A stretch of 44,099 bases of DNA, taken from positions 1 through 44,099 of the forward strand of contig CAZODI010000028.1 in assembly GCA_964578535.1 (NCBI GenBank), written 5' to 3'. The notes beneath the pieces are model-generated. The model was not told the DNA's origin. It ran no database searches and saw only the letters and a list, made by a program, of their open reading frames with translations. Of the stretch, positions 25,682 to 34,670 are shown one piece after another. The DNA is from PHBD01 sp964578535. Lineage in GTDB: Bacteria > Desulfobacterota > Syntrophia > Syntrophales > PHBD01. Numbering within the stretch: the first letter of the stretch is position 1; each line of letters begins with the position of its first letter. The position numbers and the translations under genes were made by a program.

Positions 25682-26854
25682 GTGAAACGTTCATTGGAAA
25701 CGGCACGCACATCGTCACGCCGGACACCGCTGAGAAGACGGCTCCTGAATTCACCGTCCATATTCTTCTCCCTTCTTTCCGGCGTGCTGTTCCTTGTTTT
25801 CCTGTGCGCGGCGGCGCTGGCCTCCCTGAGCCGGCTCCTGATGGATGCAACCGGAATCGATCTCCTGGCGGCGATCGGCAACAGCTCGAATATCGGCGAG
25901 AAGAAGCTGCTGCTGCTGACCCTCCTCATGGGATGCTGTCTCGCCGTCACCGCGGCGATCTTTCTCTTCCTCGTCCGCAAGCCGGGGCTCGCCGGGCGGA
26001 CGGCCTTTCTCACCCTGCTCGTTCCGGCTTACCTCGCCGTATACGCGTTTCTTCAATACCCCGTTCATCACGCCGCATTGCTGGAACAGATCGAGGTCAC
26101 AGCGGTGCCCGCGATGGCGGATTCAGGTTTTTTCAGCAAATCGAATCTCGACGTGGACGGGATTCGTGACGAAGACGAACTGCATCGGGCCTGCATGAGG
26201 CGATTCAACCTGGTCCGGGAAACCCTCCGTGTACAATGGGGAATCGAAGATCCCCGGAAGCTGGAGGCCCTGTTCCTGATGAACATCGTCTCCGCCCTCT
26301 GGGGATTCGGAAACTCCGTTCATTACACCAGGGCGGGCTGCGTGGAGCAGAACGAGAAGACCGGTTTCCTGCTCAATGCCCCGGAGGGAATCGGGGATTA
26401 CCTCAAGAGCGACATCGGCTGCTGCAGCGACTCGGCTCACGTCCTGAAGGTGTTGCTCGACCGTTCCGGAATTCCCAATCGCCGGGTTGTCATCGCCCAC
26501 GGTCATATGATGAACGAAGCCGCCTTCTCCGACGGCTGGCTGACGCTGGATGCCACGACGAACATGGCTTTCATCGGCGACTGGACGTCCATTCAGAAAC
26601 GGCGCGGACACGGCAGGAACTCCGTCCATGTCCTCGTCTTCCCTCATTCGAACCACGCCTCCGGATCGAATCCGCTCTACCGGCCTGCCATCGGCCACCT
26701 GCGATTCACCCTGCTGCTTGACGCGGTAAACAAGTCCGCCCCGCCTGTCGCCTTCCCGGATGGAACCGATGTGGCGCAGCCCGCCGGAAAGGGTTTTCAC
26801 ACGTCCGGTGAAACCGGGGCCGGATTGCCGCAGGAGATCCGGCCGGACTCATAG
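25682..26854 (+). CDS. Membrane protein with transglutaminase-like cysteine-protease domain
   Basis: 390 residues from the GTG at 25682. Three hydrophobic segments lie in the first 125 residues (SIFFSLLSGVLFLVFLCAAA, LLLLTLLMGCCLAVTAAIFL, AFLTLLVPAYLAVYAFL). The soluble C-terminal part has a transglutaminase-type triad: Cys in DIGCCSDSAHVLKVLLD, His in VVIAHGHMMNEAAF and Asp in LTLDATTNMAF. Such domains cleave or cross-link peptides or act as amidases; the topology would place it outside the inner membrane. The C-terminal 40 residues look disordered. The ribosome-binding site is weak, so the start is uncertain. It stands alone between two operons. Confidence 0.75.
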   Translation: MKRSLETARTSSRRTPLRRRLLNSPSIFFSLLSGVLFLVFLCAAALASLSRLLMDATGIDLLAAIGNSSNIGEKKLLLLTLLMGCCLAVTAAIFLFLVRKPGLAGRTAFLTLLVPAYLAVYAFLQYPVHHAALLEQIEVTAVPAMADSGFFSKSNLDVDGIRDEDELHRACMRRFNLVRETLRVQWGIEDPRKLEALFLMNIVSALWGFGNSVHYTRAGCVEQNEKTGFLLNAPEGIGDYLKSDIGCCSDSAHVLKVLLDRSGIPNRRVVIAHGHMMNEAAFSDGWLTLDATTNMAFIGDWTSIQKRRGHGRNSVHVLVFPHSNHASGSNPLYRPAIGHLRFTLLLDAVNKSAPPVAFPDGTDVAQPAGKGFHTSGETGAGLPQEIRPDS

Positions 26855-26920
26855 GGCGGAGCGCCGGGGCATGAGAAGGGCAATCGGGCAGCCGTGAATC
26901 CCCGCCCCGAATCCTGAGGC

Positions 26921-28081
26921 TCAGTCCTGCGGAAGCTCGATGTGGATGCTGTTTCCGGTGCCGGACGGCCCGGCGTCCACCCGGATGGTGCCGCCGTGCG
27001 CCTCCACCGCCATGCGGCAGAAGGTCAGCCCGAGGCCGGTGCCGCCGCGCGACATATGCTCCGCGTCGCTCACCTGCGTGAACTTTTCGAATATGCGCTC
27101 CCGCTCTTCGGGCGGTATTCCCGGTCCGGAGTCGGTGACGCGGATGTGGATATTCCGGTTTCCCTCCGGACAGGCCGCGACCTCGATCCTGCTCATCCTG
27201 GGGGCAAACTTGATCGCATTGTCGAGGACATTCAGCACCACGCGCCACAGCATGCCCCGGTCTGCCTTCACCATCAGGCCCGCCGGAGACCGGGTGACGA
27301 TCTCGATCTGCTTGCGCAGCACCTGCATCTGCTGCATGGCGGCCAGCTCTTCAAGCATCGCGGAGAGGTCGAATTCGGTGATGTTCAGGACAAGCCTGCC
27401 CGCCTCCAGCCGCGCGATATCGAGCAGCATGGAGATCAGGTGCGTCATGCTCTGCGTGGCCGTCTTCGCCATGCGGACGAGGAGCGTGTATCTCTCGGTG
27501 TCCTTCACCTGATCCTTCAGGGGTTCCAGCAGGTCCAGGACCAGGGTGACCGTGTTCAGCGGATTGCGCAGGTCATGAACCACCATGGACTCGAGCTCGT
27601 CGCGCAGCCGCAGCAGCTCCTCGAGCTGCTTCTTCTCTTCCCCCAGCACGTTCACGCGCTTCTGGACCTGCTGAAAGGTATTCCCCAGGTCGATCCTCGC
27701 CGTGTCCGCGGAGATCACATACCCGCGCGCGCTGGAGAGCATGGTCTCCACCAGCGACAGCGCATTGGCGAGAAGGCCCCGGAAATGCTCCGTCGATATC
27801 CGTGACAGGACCACCCGCGCCGTGGCAACCAGGGTGGCGGAACGCGGACTCTGTGTTATGGCGCCCAGCTCTCCGACCAGGTGGCCGGGCTCGACATGAT
27901 TGAGCAGGACCGGATCGTCGCCGCCGTATCCCGCATATACATCCAGGCTTCCGCTCACGAGGTAGTAAACCGCATCGCTGGCCGCCCCCTGAAGAAACAG
28001 GACCTGCCCCGCCTCAAGGATTTGCTCCGTGCCGTGCTCCTGGAACAGGTACCGGATGTCCGACGGAACGATCGACTCCAT
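26921..28081 (-). CDS. Cyclic-nucleotide-binding-domain sensor histidine kinase
   Basis: 386 residues from the ATG at 28081 (GGGAG about 9 bases upstream; longer frames to 28228 lack support). Residues about 10-125 form a cNMP-binding/CRP-like domain (GQVLFLQGAASDAVYYLVSG, GHLVGELGAITQSPRSATLV). A coiled linker (about 145-175) leads to HisKA (SMVVHDLRNPLNTVTLVLD, His about 180) and a HATPase with N box NVLDNAIKFAP, G1 DSGPGIPPEERERIFEKF and G2 GGTGLGL. No membrane segments, so it is a cytoplasmic kinase. No response regulator gene is adjacent. A CHASE2 adenylate cyclase is encoded 20 kb away in this window; a cAMP link is only a thought. Confidence 0.92.
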   Translation of the reverse strand: MESIVPSDIRYLFQEHGTEQILEAGQVLFLQGAASDAVYYLVSGSLDVYAGYGGDDPVLLNHVEPGHLVGELGAITQSPRSATLVATARVVLSRISTEHFRGLLANALSLVETMLSSARGYVISADTARIDLGNTFQQVQKRVNVLGEEKKQLEELLRLRDELESMVVHDLRNPLNTVTLVLDLLEPLKDQVKDTERYTLLVRMAKTATQSMTHLISMLLDIARLEAGRLVLNITEFDLSAMLEELAAMQQMQVLRKQIEIVTRSPAGLMVKADRGMLWRVVLNVLDNAIKFAPRMSRIEVAACPEGNRNIHIRVTDSGPGIPPEERERIFEKFTQVSDAEHMSRGGTGLGLTFCRMAVEAHGGTIRVDAGPSGTGNSIHIELPQD

Positions 28082-28357
28082 TCGACTCACTCCCGGTAAC
28101 ATAGAATAAACAAACGGCCGCGTGTCCCGGTTGTACCGGTGATGCAGCCAATGACCAGGTTGTAATGTGGGACACTTCGTCTTGAATTGCAAGGCAGGAA
28201 ATGTTCGGCCCATACTTGAACCAACCACTCGTTATTCCTGAATAAAAGCTAAATTACTTGACTTCACCGGGGTGTCCGGGGTAAAGGGCTGCCCTCACGT
28301 TGACAATCTTCCCGCTCAAATACCCCGGATAAAAATAATCACGAAAGAGAGATCCTC

Positions 28358-28819
28358 ATGAGACCTGAAAATCCCAAGCATACATTTCTGTCCATGACCC
28401 TTGCCTGCCTCCTGCTGGTCCTTCTTGTCACGGCCCTGCCCGCTCTGGCAGAGGAAGAGAACGCGCCGGGAGCCCCGGCCGGGACAAAAGAAGTTTCATC
28501 CACGGTGAACAAAGCGGAAGGAAAGCTGGGCAAGGCAACCTATTATGCCGACCGTTACCATGGCAGGAGGACCAGTTCGGGCGCGGTCTTCAACCAGCGG
28601 AAAATGACCGCGGCCCATCCAACGATCCCGCACGGAACGAAGGTCAGGGTGAAGAACCTGGCCAACAACCGGTCGGTCATCGTGACGGTCAATGACCGAT
28701 GCAGAAAGCGGAATTTCGAGATCATCGACCTGTCCCGCGCGGCGGCCCGCGATCTCGGCTTCATCCGGCAGGGAGTGGCAACGGTACGGATCACCCCCCT
28801 GGGTGACAGGGAGCTTTGA
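28358..28819 (+). CDS. RlpA-like double-psi beta-barrel protein lacking the catalytic Glu
   Basis: 153 residues with a signal peptide (MTLACLLLVLLVTALPALA) and an RlpA-type double-psi beta-barrel (GKATYYADRYHGRRTSSG, MTAAHPTIPHGTKVRVKNL, VIVTVNDR, IIDLSRAAARDLGFI). RlpA is a lytic transglycosylase of the septal ring acting on denuded glycan. Of the three active-site residues known from Pseudomonas RlpA (E120, H131, D157), spacing places His (TAAH) and Asp (VNDR) here correctly, but the Glu is Ala (SSGAVF). It may bind rather than cut peptidoglycan. No SPOR domain. The stop overlaps the TTG start of the autotransporter, so both are translated together. Start ATG 28358 after AAAGAGAG. Confidence 0.85.
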   Translation: MRPENPKHTFLSMTLACLLLVLLVTALPALAEEENAPGAPAGTKEVSSTVNKAEGKLGKATYYADRYHGRRTSSGAVFNQRKMTAAHPTIPHGTKVRVKNLANNRSVIVTVNDRCRKRNFEIIDLSRAAARDLGFIRQGVATVRITPLGDREL

Positions 28820-30495
28820 AGAAGACATCTCTCCTTTTCTTCCTGCTTGCCGCCATCCTCTGCACCCCGCTCTCCCCGGCGCGGAGCGAGGACTGGCGCA
28901 ACCTGGTGCAGCCGCTCGGGACCCTGATCGCCGTGGAGACGGCGGCGACCGTCAACGCGAGGCTGGGCGGGATCCCCCCCTTCGAAAACAGCACCGACGT
29001 CACCACCATCCAGACCACCGTACCCCAGTACTTCATCCGATTCTACAATCCCGCGGACCCCGTCAATCCCTCGAATCCCGTCGGTTCGTGGGTCATGCGG
29101 ACGGCGACGGTGCGCGGCCTCTCACCGGCCCAGGTGCGCGACCTGTTCGCCCTTCCCTCCTTCCCGACCAACATGACGATGGTGCTCGTACCTGCAGGCA
29201 CACGGATCTACACGGGCATCGCAGCGCCCATCGCCGGCTGGGGGGCCGGCGGGGAACAGCAGTCCAAGCTGATCGGACCGCCCTGGGTGCCGGCAGACAA
29301 TTTCTTCAACCGGCAGGCCGTCGAGTCCTGCATTCTCTGCTACCGGACGCGGGCAACCGCCGGCAACGCCAACCGGATCGCAACGTACCTGGACGCGAGA
29401 ATCCCGGAGGCCTGGTCCGACCTGGAGACGGTGTATCTCAACCTGGACCTGCTCTACCTTCCAGCTCTCTCCGGCCCGCTGCAGGAGGCCCTCAACCGGA
29501 TCGGCCCGGCCCGCTACAACCGCCTCACGGCGGACGCGCTCTGGACCGGCGGGATGATAAGCGACGCCGTGGATCAGCGGGTCTCCGCGGCCTTTCTCGA
29601 AGATCGAACAAAATCCGGCGCGCTCCTGCAGGTCGCCGGACCCGTATTTCTTCCTTCGGGAGACCATGACGGGAAAAACCTGCAGGTATGGATGCAGATG
29701 GCCGGAGGAATCCAGCGCGCGGGGGACATGGGATTCAACGCGGTCTCCGGGGGCGTGGTCGGGGGTGTCGACCGGAGAATCGGGCGGGAGCTTCTCGTCG
29801 GCCTGTCCCTGGGCTTCATCCGCAGCACCCAGTCCTGGACAGACGCGGGAGGCGGGGCGCGGACGGATTACGCCAGGCTCGGCGTGTACGCGGCCTGGCT
29901 GGCACGAGACTATTTCGTTCAGGCAGGCCTCAGCGGCGGATACGCTACGGGCGACACGACCCGGCCCATCTCCTTCTCATACCTGGCCCGCGAGGCCGAG
30001 TCGCATCCTGAAAGCTGGGAGGTGAACCCCCGGCTGCGATTGGGGTACCGGCTCCCGATCGCCATGATGGACGCCGTGCCCTCCCTGGCCGTCGACTATG
30101 TGCACCAATACCAGGGGGGGTTCAACGAAACCGGAGCCGGCAGCCTCGACCTGCGCGTCGGTTCCGTCCAGGCCCGCACGCTGCGCAGTCACCTGGACAT
30201 GGCCTTCTCGAAGCAAATCCCTTTCGGGGAGAAATCGTTTTTCACGCCGCAGCTCCGGGTCGGCTGGGCGTATCAACATCCCCTGGACGATCGCTCCCTC
30301 ACAGCCGGACTCCGCTCGCAGCCTGACGACGTTGTCGTCTACGGTGACGACGGGCCGGCAGGCTTCTGGACCGCCGGCGCCGGCTTTACCCTCACGGCGG
30401 GTGGCGACGTTTCACTGGCTGCCTCTTACGGGCTGGAACGCGGGCGGGAGGCGACGAGCCAGAAACTGGCGCTGGAGATGCAATACAGGTTTTGA
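28816..30495 (+). CDS. Autotransporter beta-barrel outer-membrane protein
   Basis: 559 residues starting at a TTG (28816) that overlaps the RlpA-like stop by TTGA; AGGGAG ends just upstream. The signal peptide is KKTSLLFFLLAAILCTPLSPA. The passenger (about 25-240) includes the segment LYLPALSGPLQEALNRIGPA and the alpha-helical linker pattern RYNRLTADALWTGGMISDAV typical before autotransporter barrels. From about 290 to the end there are alternating amphipathic strands (FNAVSGGVVGGVDRRIG, LLVGLSLGFIRSTQSW, YFVQAGLSGGYATGD), and the chain ends in ALEMQYRF with a terminal Phe as required by the BAM machinery. Type Va secretion into or across the outer membrane is expected. Passenger function unknown. 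Confidence 0.87.
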   Translation: MKKTSLLFFLLAAILCTPLSPARSEDWRNLVQPLGTLIAVETAATVNARLGGIPPFENSTDVTTIQTTVPQYFIRFYNPADPVNPSNPVGSWVMRTATVRGLSPAQVRDLFALPSFPTNMTMVLVPAGTRIYTGIAAPIAGWGAGGEQQSKLIGPPWVPADNFFNRQAVESCILCYRTRATAGNANRIATYLDARIPEAWSDLETVYLNLDLLYLPALSGPLQEALNRIGPARYNRLTADALWTGGMISDAVDQRVSAAFLEDRTKSGALLQVAGPVFLPSGDHDGKNLQVWMQMAGGIQRAGDMGFNAVSGGVVGGVDRRIGRELLVGLSLGFIRSTQSWTDAGGGARTDYARLGVYAAWLARDYFVQAGLSGGYATGDTTRPISFSYLAREAESHPESWEVNPRLRLGYRLPIAMMDAVPSLAVDYVHQYQGGFNETGAGSLDLRVGSVQARTLRSHLDMAFSKQIPFGEKSFFTPQLRVGWAYQHPLDDRSLTAGLRSQPDDVVVYGDDGPAGFWTAGAGFTLTAGGDVSLAASYGLERGREATSQKLALEMQYRF

Positions 30496-30562
30496 GGAAT
30501 ACCGGAAACGCAGTCCGGCGCTCACCCAGGAGTCCGTAGAGCCTTCCCGGACCGGCCGACCG

Positions 30563-31461
30563 TCAGAACAAAACCGTCACGGGAATGCCCGCGCCCTCCA
30601 GGCTCCTCTTCAGGCTTTCGCTCTCCCGGCTGAAGAACGGCTCCTTCCTTGCCCATTCCATCTTCTTTTCCGCATAGAGCCGGTCCGCATAATGATAGTT
30701 CAGCCGGTCCACCAGCACATAGTCGACCTTTCCCGCCAGTTCGCCTGCCAGTCCCGCGGCGCCGGGAAGGAGGGGGGCGATCATGGCATATGTCCGGATT
30801 CCCCTTGCCCGAAGGCTCTCCAGGGCGTGAATTCTCTCCCGGACAGGGGGAGCCCCGGGCTCAAAGATCCTGCGCAGCCGTTCATCCGCCGTGGCAATTG
30901 AAAACCCGACTTCCGCATCACCCGATTTCTCCAGGATGTCCATGTCCCTCAGAACCAGGGGCGACTTGGTCTGAACGGTCACGGGCCAGCCCTTCTCCAC
31001 CAGGAGCGCAAGGCACANNNNNNNNNNNNNNNNNNNNNNNNNNNNNNNNNNNNNNNNNNNNNNNNNNNNNNNNNNNNNNNNNNNNNNNNNNNNNNNNNNN
31101 NNNNNNNNNNNNNNNNNGACTTGGTCTGAACGGTCACGGGCCAGCCCTTCTCCACCAGGAGCGCAAGGCACAACCGCGTGATCCCGTACCGCTTCTCGGC
31201 AGCCTGATAGGGGTCGCACACGCCGCTCACCCAGACCCGGCCGACCGGCTTCCTGGCAATCTCCCGGGCCAGCACGTCCGGGGCATTGATCTTGACGTCG
31301 ACAAAATCGCCCCACTTTTCCCGGTGACCGGTAAACCTCCTCATGAACGCGGCATAGCAGTACCTGCAGGAGTGGCTGCACCCGACGTAGGGATTGACCG
31401 CGTAGTCGTATACCTGGGATTTGGACAGGACGGACCTGGCTTGGATTTCCCGGATGATCAT
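30563..31461 (-). CDS. Radical SAM protein of the SPL/Rv2578c type (gene intact after removal of an assembly artefact)
   Basis: The gene is split by a 100-N gap with identical 55-base flanks. Removing the Ns and one copy (155 bases) brings both halves into one frame of about 247 residues. The start is ATG 31461. The N-terminus holds the radical SAM cluster motif CSHSCRYC, in context NPYVGCSHSCRYCYAAFMRR. Then come VWVSGVCDPYQAAEKRYGIT, GWPVTVQTKSPLVLRDMDIL and AEVGFSIATADERLRRIFEP, all typical of the SPL-like family near spore photoproduct lyase. Its substrate outside spore formers is not established. The C-terminus (YHYADRLYAEKKMEWARKE) is family-like. Confidence 0.85.
30963..31172. repeat. 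Identical 55-base flanks on both sides of a 100-N gap (assembly artefact)
   Basis: Bases 30963-31017 and 31118-31172 are identical, separated by exactly 100 N (31018-31117). A 55-base overlap equals a common assembler k-mer length, so two contigs that overlap were joined with a placeholder. Collapsing them restores the reading frame of the radical SAM gene (155 bases removed; frames then match), which confirms the reading. Confidence 0.93.
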
Positions 31462-31873
31462 GGTTGTGACCTCTCGCAACGATTTTGCATGGTCGCAGTC
31501 CTTCTCAACGGACGAATCCCGCAAAGAAGGCAAAGCGGATCCGCCTGATTGTCTGCTTTCTTGACATCCTGCCGATTCTCATTCACACAATACAACAAGT
31601 TGGTTATCCGGAAAACAGCGGGATTACCAACTCCCGATCCTACAGCATGAACAGGGACATCTTCCGTCATCCATGATTGCGCCCTTCAAATCAACGGTTA
31701 CAGCAGGAGGGAGCTCCTGGCGGCGGAATCAATCAACGGCGAGGGAGACGTCGCGATCCGGACGGAAAACCGCTATCTCGACAAGCCCGTCCGGGGCGAC
31801 GGTCCCGGAGCGGTGTTCCATTCCGGGAAAGTCTTGAATCAGCAGTCGATCCTGTATTTCGAGGAGGTTTGTC
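31462..31873. promoter_or_regulatory. Divergent intergenic region with TTGACA box and an inverted repeat at 31599-31631
   Basis: No gene with a start codon is supported in these 412 bases. TTGACA at 31561-31566 is followed 19 bases later by CACAAT (weak -10). An inverted repeat with 11-base arms and one mismatch (31599-31609 with 31621-31631, GTTGGTTATCC type) lies directly after and may be an operator for the nitroreductase. From about 31650 one frame is open into 31874 and reads protein-like (LQINGYSRRELLAAES) but has no start codon; it may be a gene remnant. Confidence 0.35.
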
Positions 31874-32542
31874 ATGAACGTTTCGGAGGCGATCCGAACG
31901 CGCAAGAGCATCCGCGACTTTAAACCCGACCCGGTTCCTGGAGACATCCTGAGGGATATCCTGGACCTGGCCTGCCGCGCGCCGTCGGCCATGAACACGC
32001 AGCCGTGGAAATTCCTGGTCGTGACCGGCAGGACACTGGAGGAGATCAAACGGGAGAACATCGAGAAGCTGAGGGCGGGAATCGTGCCCCGGGAGGAGCA
32101 CCTGATCGTCGGATGGTCCCAGGACAGCGTGTATCGCCGGCGCCAGGTGGAACTGGCCATGCAGCTGTTCCAGCTGATGGGGATCAAGCGGGAGGACAGG
32201 GAGGAGCGGACCCGCTGGCTCGAGCGGGGTTTCCGGTTCTTTGACGCGCCGGCCGCCGTTATCCTCCTGACCAATCGGGCACTGATGGAAGGTTCCCCCA
32301 TTCTCGACATGGGGGCCGTCATGCAGAACATCTGCCTGGCGGCGCTGGAATACGGCCTGGGGACCTGTATCGAGGACCAGGGCGTGATGTACCCGGACGT
32401 GGTGAGGAGACACTGCGGCATCTCCGATTCGGACATGATCGTGATCGGCATCGCCATCGGCTATCCCAACCCGGACTTTCCCGCCAACCGGCTGGAAAGC
32501 CCCCGGGAATCCGTGGACAGCGTCACGACGTGGCTGTCCTGA
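31874..32542 (+). CDS. Nitroreductase-family FMN oxidoreductase
   Basis: 222 residues; ATG 31874 has GAGGAGG 6 bases upstream. Family marks are the N-terminal RKSIRDFKPDPVP (FMN phosphate contact), APSAMNTQPWKFLVVTG, a long helical middle (SVYRRRQVELAMQLFQLMG), ILDMGAVMQNICLAALEYGLGTC and GIAIGYPNPDFPANR. Proteins of this fold use FMN and NAD(P)H to reduce nitro groups, quinones or other small molecules as cytoplasmic homodimers. The insertion around residues 65-110 is larger than in NfsB. Substrate unknown. Apparently a single-gene unit behind a possible operator. Confidence 0.92.
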   Translation: MNVSEAIRTRKSIRDFKPDPVPGDILRDILDLACRAPSAMNTQPWKFLVVTGRTLEEIKRENIEKLRAGIVPREEHLIVGWSQDSVYRRRQVELAMQLFQLMGIKREDREERTRWLERGFRFFDAPAAVILLTNRALMEGSPILDMGAVMQNICLAALEYGLGTCIEDQGVMYPDVVRRHCGISDSDMIVIGIAIGYPNPDFPANRLESPRESVDSVTTWLS

Positions 32543-32653
32543 CCGCCATTGACACTTCCGGAACGATCGACAGAGCAGTCCCGCCGCATCCCGTGCAGAG
32601 GGACTGAAAAAGCCGGCGGGACCGTTTCCGGCAATAAACAGGCGAGGTGATCC

Positions 32654-33181
32654 ATGCTGTCACTGGTCATTCTGGCGACGATGCTTGCCCTGTTCACCGT
32701 CCTTCTCGTCAGGAGGGGGAGGGATGCGACAGCCGGGGAGACCCTGGCCAATTACCTGCACGCCCTCATCAACGGCCGCACGGAAGAGGCCTACCATTTC
32801 CTCTCTGCGGCCGATCGCGCCCGGGAGTCCCAGGCCGAGTACAGGGCGCGCCGCTCCCTCGGGAGCGGACTGGTCGCCGGCCTGATCGCCCCCAAGGTAT
32901 CCTTCACCATCGAGACGGCAGAGACGGAAAACGGACGGGCGACGGCCGTCGCCACCGTCACGGCACCGGACTATGCGGGGCTCATGCACGAAGCGATGCA
33001 CGACGCGGAAACCAGCGGCCTGCCTGGAGACAACCTGGAAGCCCATATCTTCGTGTGCCGGACGATCAGTCACTACATGGACAAGTATCGTCGGGAAACC
33101 GTCCCCATGCGGACCGGCACGGCCTCCTTCCGCCTGGTCCTTGAAAAGGGCGGTTGGAAGGTCTGCCTGGAAGAGCCGTGA
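32654..33181 (+). CDS. Membrane-anchored hypothetical protein (DUF4878/NTF2-like features)
   Basis: 175 residues; GAGGTGAT lies 5 bases before the ATG at 32654, a strong ribosome-binding site. The N-terminal helix (LSLVILATMLALFTVLLV) anchors it. The rest looks like an NTF2-like fold, with AGETLANYLHALINGRTEEAYHFLS near the start and a closing strand FRLVLEKGGWKVCLEEP, the pattern of small 'lipoprotein-like' ligand-binding domains. I do not recognise a specific family with certainty. No operon partner is evident. Confidence 0.65.
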   Translation: MLSLVILATMLALFTVLLVRRGRDATAGETLANYLHALINGRTEEAYHFLSAADRARESQAEYRARRSLGSGLVAGLIAPKVSFTIETAETENGRATAVATVTAPDYAGLMHEAMHDAETSGLPGDNLEAHIFVCRTISHYMDKYRRETVPMRTGTASFRLVLEKGGWKVCLEEP

Positions 33182-33420
33182 TCCGGACGGGAGGGGATCC
33201 GGCTCCCGGGAAGCCGATGATCCATCCGTATCCGTTCTTCCTGGAACGTTGAAAGTTAAGACCTCGGGTGACAATATGACAGGGTGGCTTTGTTCACCAA
33301 GGAGGTCCGCTCATGACACAGCCTCAGAGGGACATCGGCAGAAGACTCCGGAAGCGGTGGTTTTCTGTGTTACCTGCAGCAGATCATGGGTGTTTCACAG
33401 CCCGGAACGGAGGGAAAGCG

Positions 33421-33825
33421 ATGAAGAACCTGATCTGTCTCTACTTGCTGACGGTGCCCGTGTTTTTTGCAATCGACATGGTCTGGCTGGGTTTGGTGGC
33501 CAAGGGCTTCTACCGCAACAATCTGGGTCACCTTCTTCGCCCGGACGTCAACTGGGCGGCAGCCTTTCTTTTTTACCTCCTGTACATCGCAGGCATCCTG
33601 ATCTTTGCGACCATGCCGGCCCTTGAAAAGAGCTCCCTGCGACAGGCGATCGTGTCGGGAGGTCTGTTCGGCCTTTTCACCTATGCAACGTATGACCTTA
33701 CCAACCTGGCGACATTGAAGGACTGGCCTCTCAACGTCGTATTCGTGGACATCGCCTGGGGCATCGTGCTCACCGCCACCGTCGCCGCGGCGAGCTTCTT
33801 CATCGGCAAGTGGGTCATGGCATGA
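33421..33825 (+). CDS. DUF2177-family membrane protein
   Basis: 134 residues with four membrane helices. Family-typical features are IDMVWLGLVAKGFYRNNLGHLL near the N-terminus and LFTYATYDLTNLATLKDWP in the middle, followed by VDIAWGIVL. Function unknown. The start at 33421 (GGAGGGAAAGCG upstream) fits the family. However, an in-frame ATG at 33313 has an even better Shine-Dalgarno (AAGGAGG, 8 bases), which would add 36 residues without similarity. It heads a likely operon with the acyltransferase (30 bases on) and DUF1295 protein. Confidence 0.85.
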   Translation: MKNLICLYLLTVPVFFAIDMVWLGLVAKGFYRNNLGHLLRPDVNWAAAFLFYLLYIAGILIFATMPALEKSSLRQAIVSGGLFGLFTYATYDLTNLATLKDWPLNVVFVDIAWGIVLTATVAAASFFIGKWVMA

Positions 33826-33855
33826 GCCACGCGTACTCCGGAGGAAAGCCCCCCA

Positions 33856-34608
33856 ATGAACCGAAGAGTCCTCCGCATCCTGTACCAGCCCTACAAGTGG
33901 CTCGTTTACCTGCCGCTTTTCGTCATTTCGACGGTCGCCTTCATCCTCCTGGGGATGCCGATCATCGCCCTGTTCGGTCCGGACGCCGCAAATCGCGTCG
34001 CCGGCCGCGGATGGGCACGATTCAACGCTTTCATAACGCCCATGCGGGTCGCCCTCGTCGGCAGGGAGAACATCCAGCAAGGCCAGTCCTATGTGGTCGT
34101 TGCCAATCACCAGAGCTCCTATGACATTTTCGTCCTCTGGGGTTATCTCGGAATCGATGCCCGCTGGGTCATCAAGAAGGAGCTGCGCAGGATCCCTCTG
34201 TTCGGCCTTGCCGGAAAGCTGGGCGGCAACATCTACATCGACCGGAGCGACCGGAGGTCTGCCCGCGAAAGCCTGGCAGGGGCAGGCAAAATCCTGAAGA
34301 ACGGAGTTTCCGTGATCATGCTTCCCGAGGGCACGAGAAGCCGCGATGGAAAACTGCGGGAGTTCAGAAAAGGCGCCTTTGCCATGTCTTTGGCCCTCGG
34401 AATCCCGGTTCTTCCGGTTACCATCGTCGACACGAGGCACATCCTGCCACCCGGAACGCTGGATCTTTTTCCCGGCCGCGTCACGCTGGTCGTCCACAAA
34501 CCCCTGCCCGGCGAAGCATACGGGGAAAACCGCCTTGACGATTTCATCCGGGATGTGAGGAGCGTCATCCAGCAGGGCATCGACCGCCATGCCCGGTTCG
34601 AGGCGTGA
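33856..34608 (+). CDS. plsC: 1-acyl-sn-glycerol-3-phosphate acyltransferase
   Basis: 250 residues. All four acyltransferase blocks are visible: NHQSSYD (catalytic His/Asp, block I), IYIDRSDRRSA (block II), LPEGTRSRDG (block III, glycerol-phosphate binding) and LGIPVLPVTI (block IV). One or two N-terminal membrane helices (LVYLPLFVISTVAFILLGMPIIALF) anchor it to the inner membrane. It makes phosphatidic acid by acylating lysophosphatidate, a central phospholipid step; this copy may be specialised, since it sits between two membrane proteins of unknown function. ATG 33856 after GGAGGAAAG. Confidence 0.93.
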   Translation: MNRRVLRILYQPYKWLVYLPLFVISTVAFILLGMPIIALFGPDAANRVAGRGWARFNAFITPMRVALVGRENIQQGQSYVVVANHQSSYDIFVLWGYLGIDARWVIKKELRRIPLFGLAGKLGGNIYIDRSDRRSARESLAGAGKILKNGVSVIMLPEGTRSRDGKLREFRKGAFAMSLALGIPVLPVTIVDTRHILPPGTLDLFPGRVTLVVHKPLPGEAYGENRLDDFIRDVRSVIQQGIDRHARFEA

Positions 34609-34670
34609 CATCGCTTCCCTGCGGCCCGTGAAACGGCATCGCCCCGGGTCTTGTACACAAGGAAACAAAG

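Noticed and set aside
30963..31172. Direct repeat as a mobile-element target duplication
   Set aside because: Exactly 55 bases on both sides of a 100-N run, and collapse restores the gene frame, so it is an assembly overlap.
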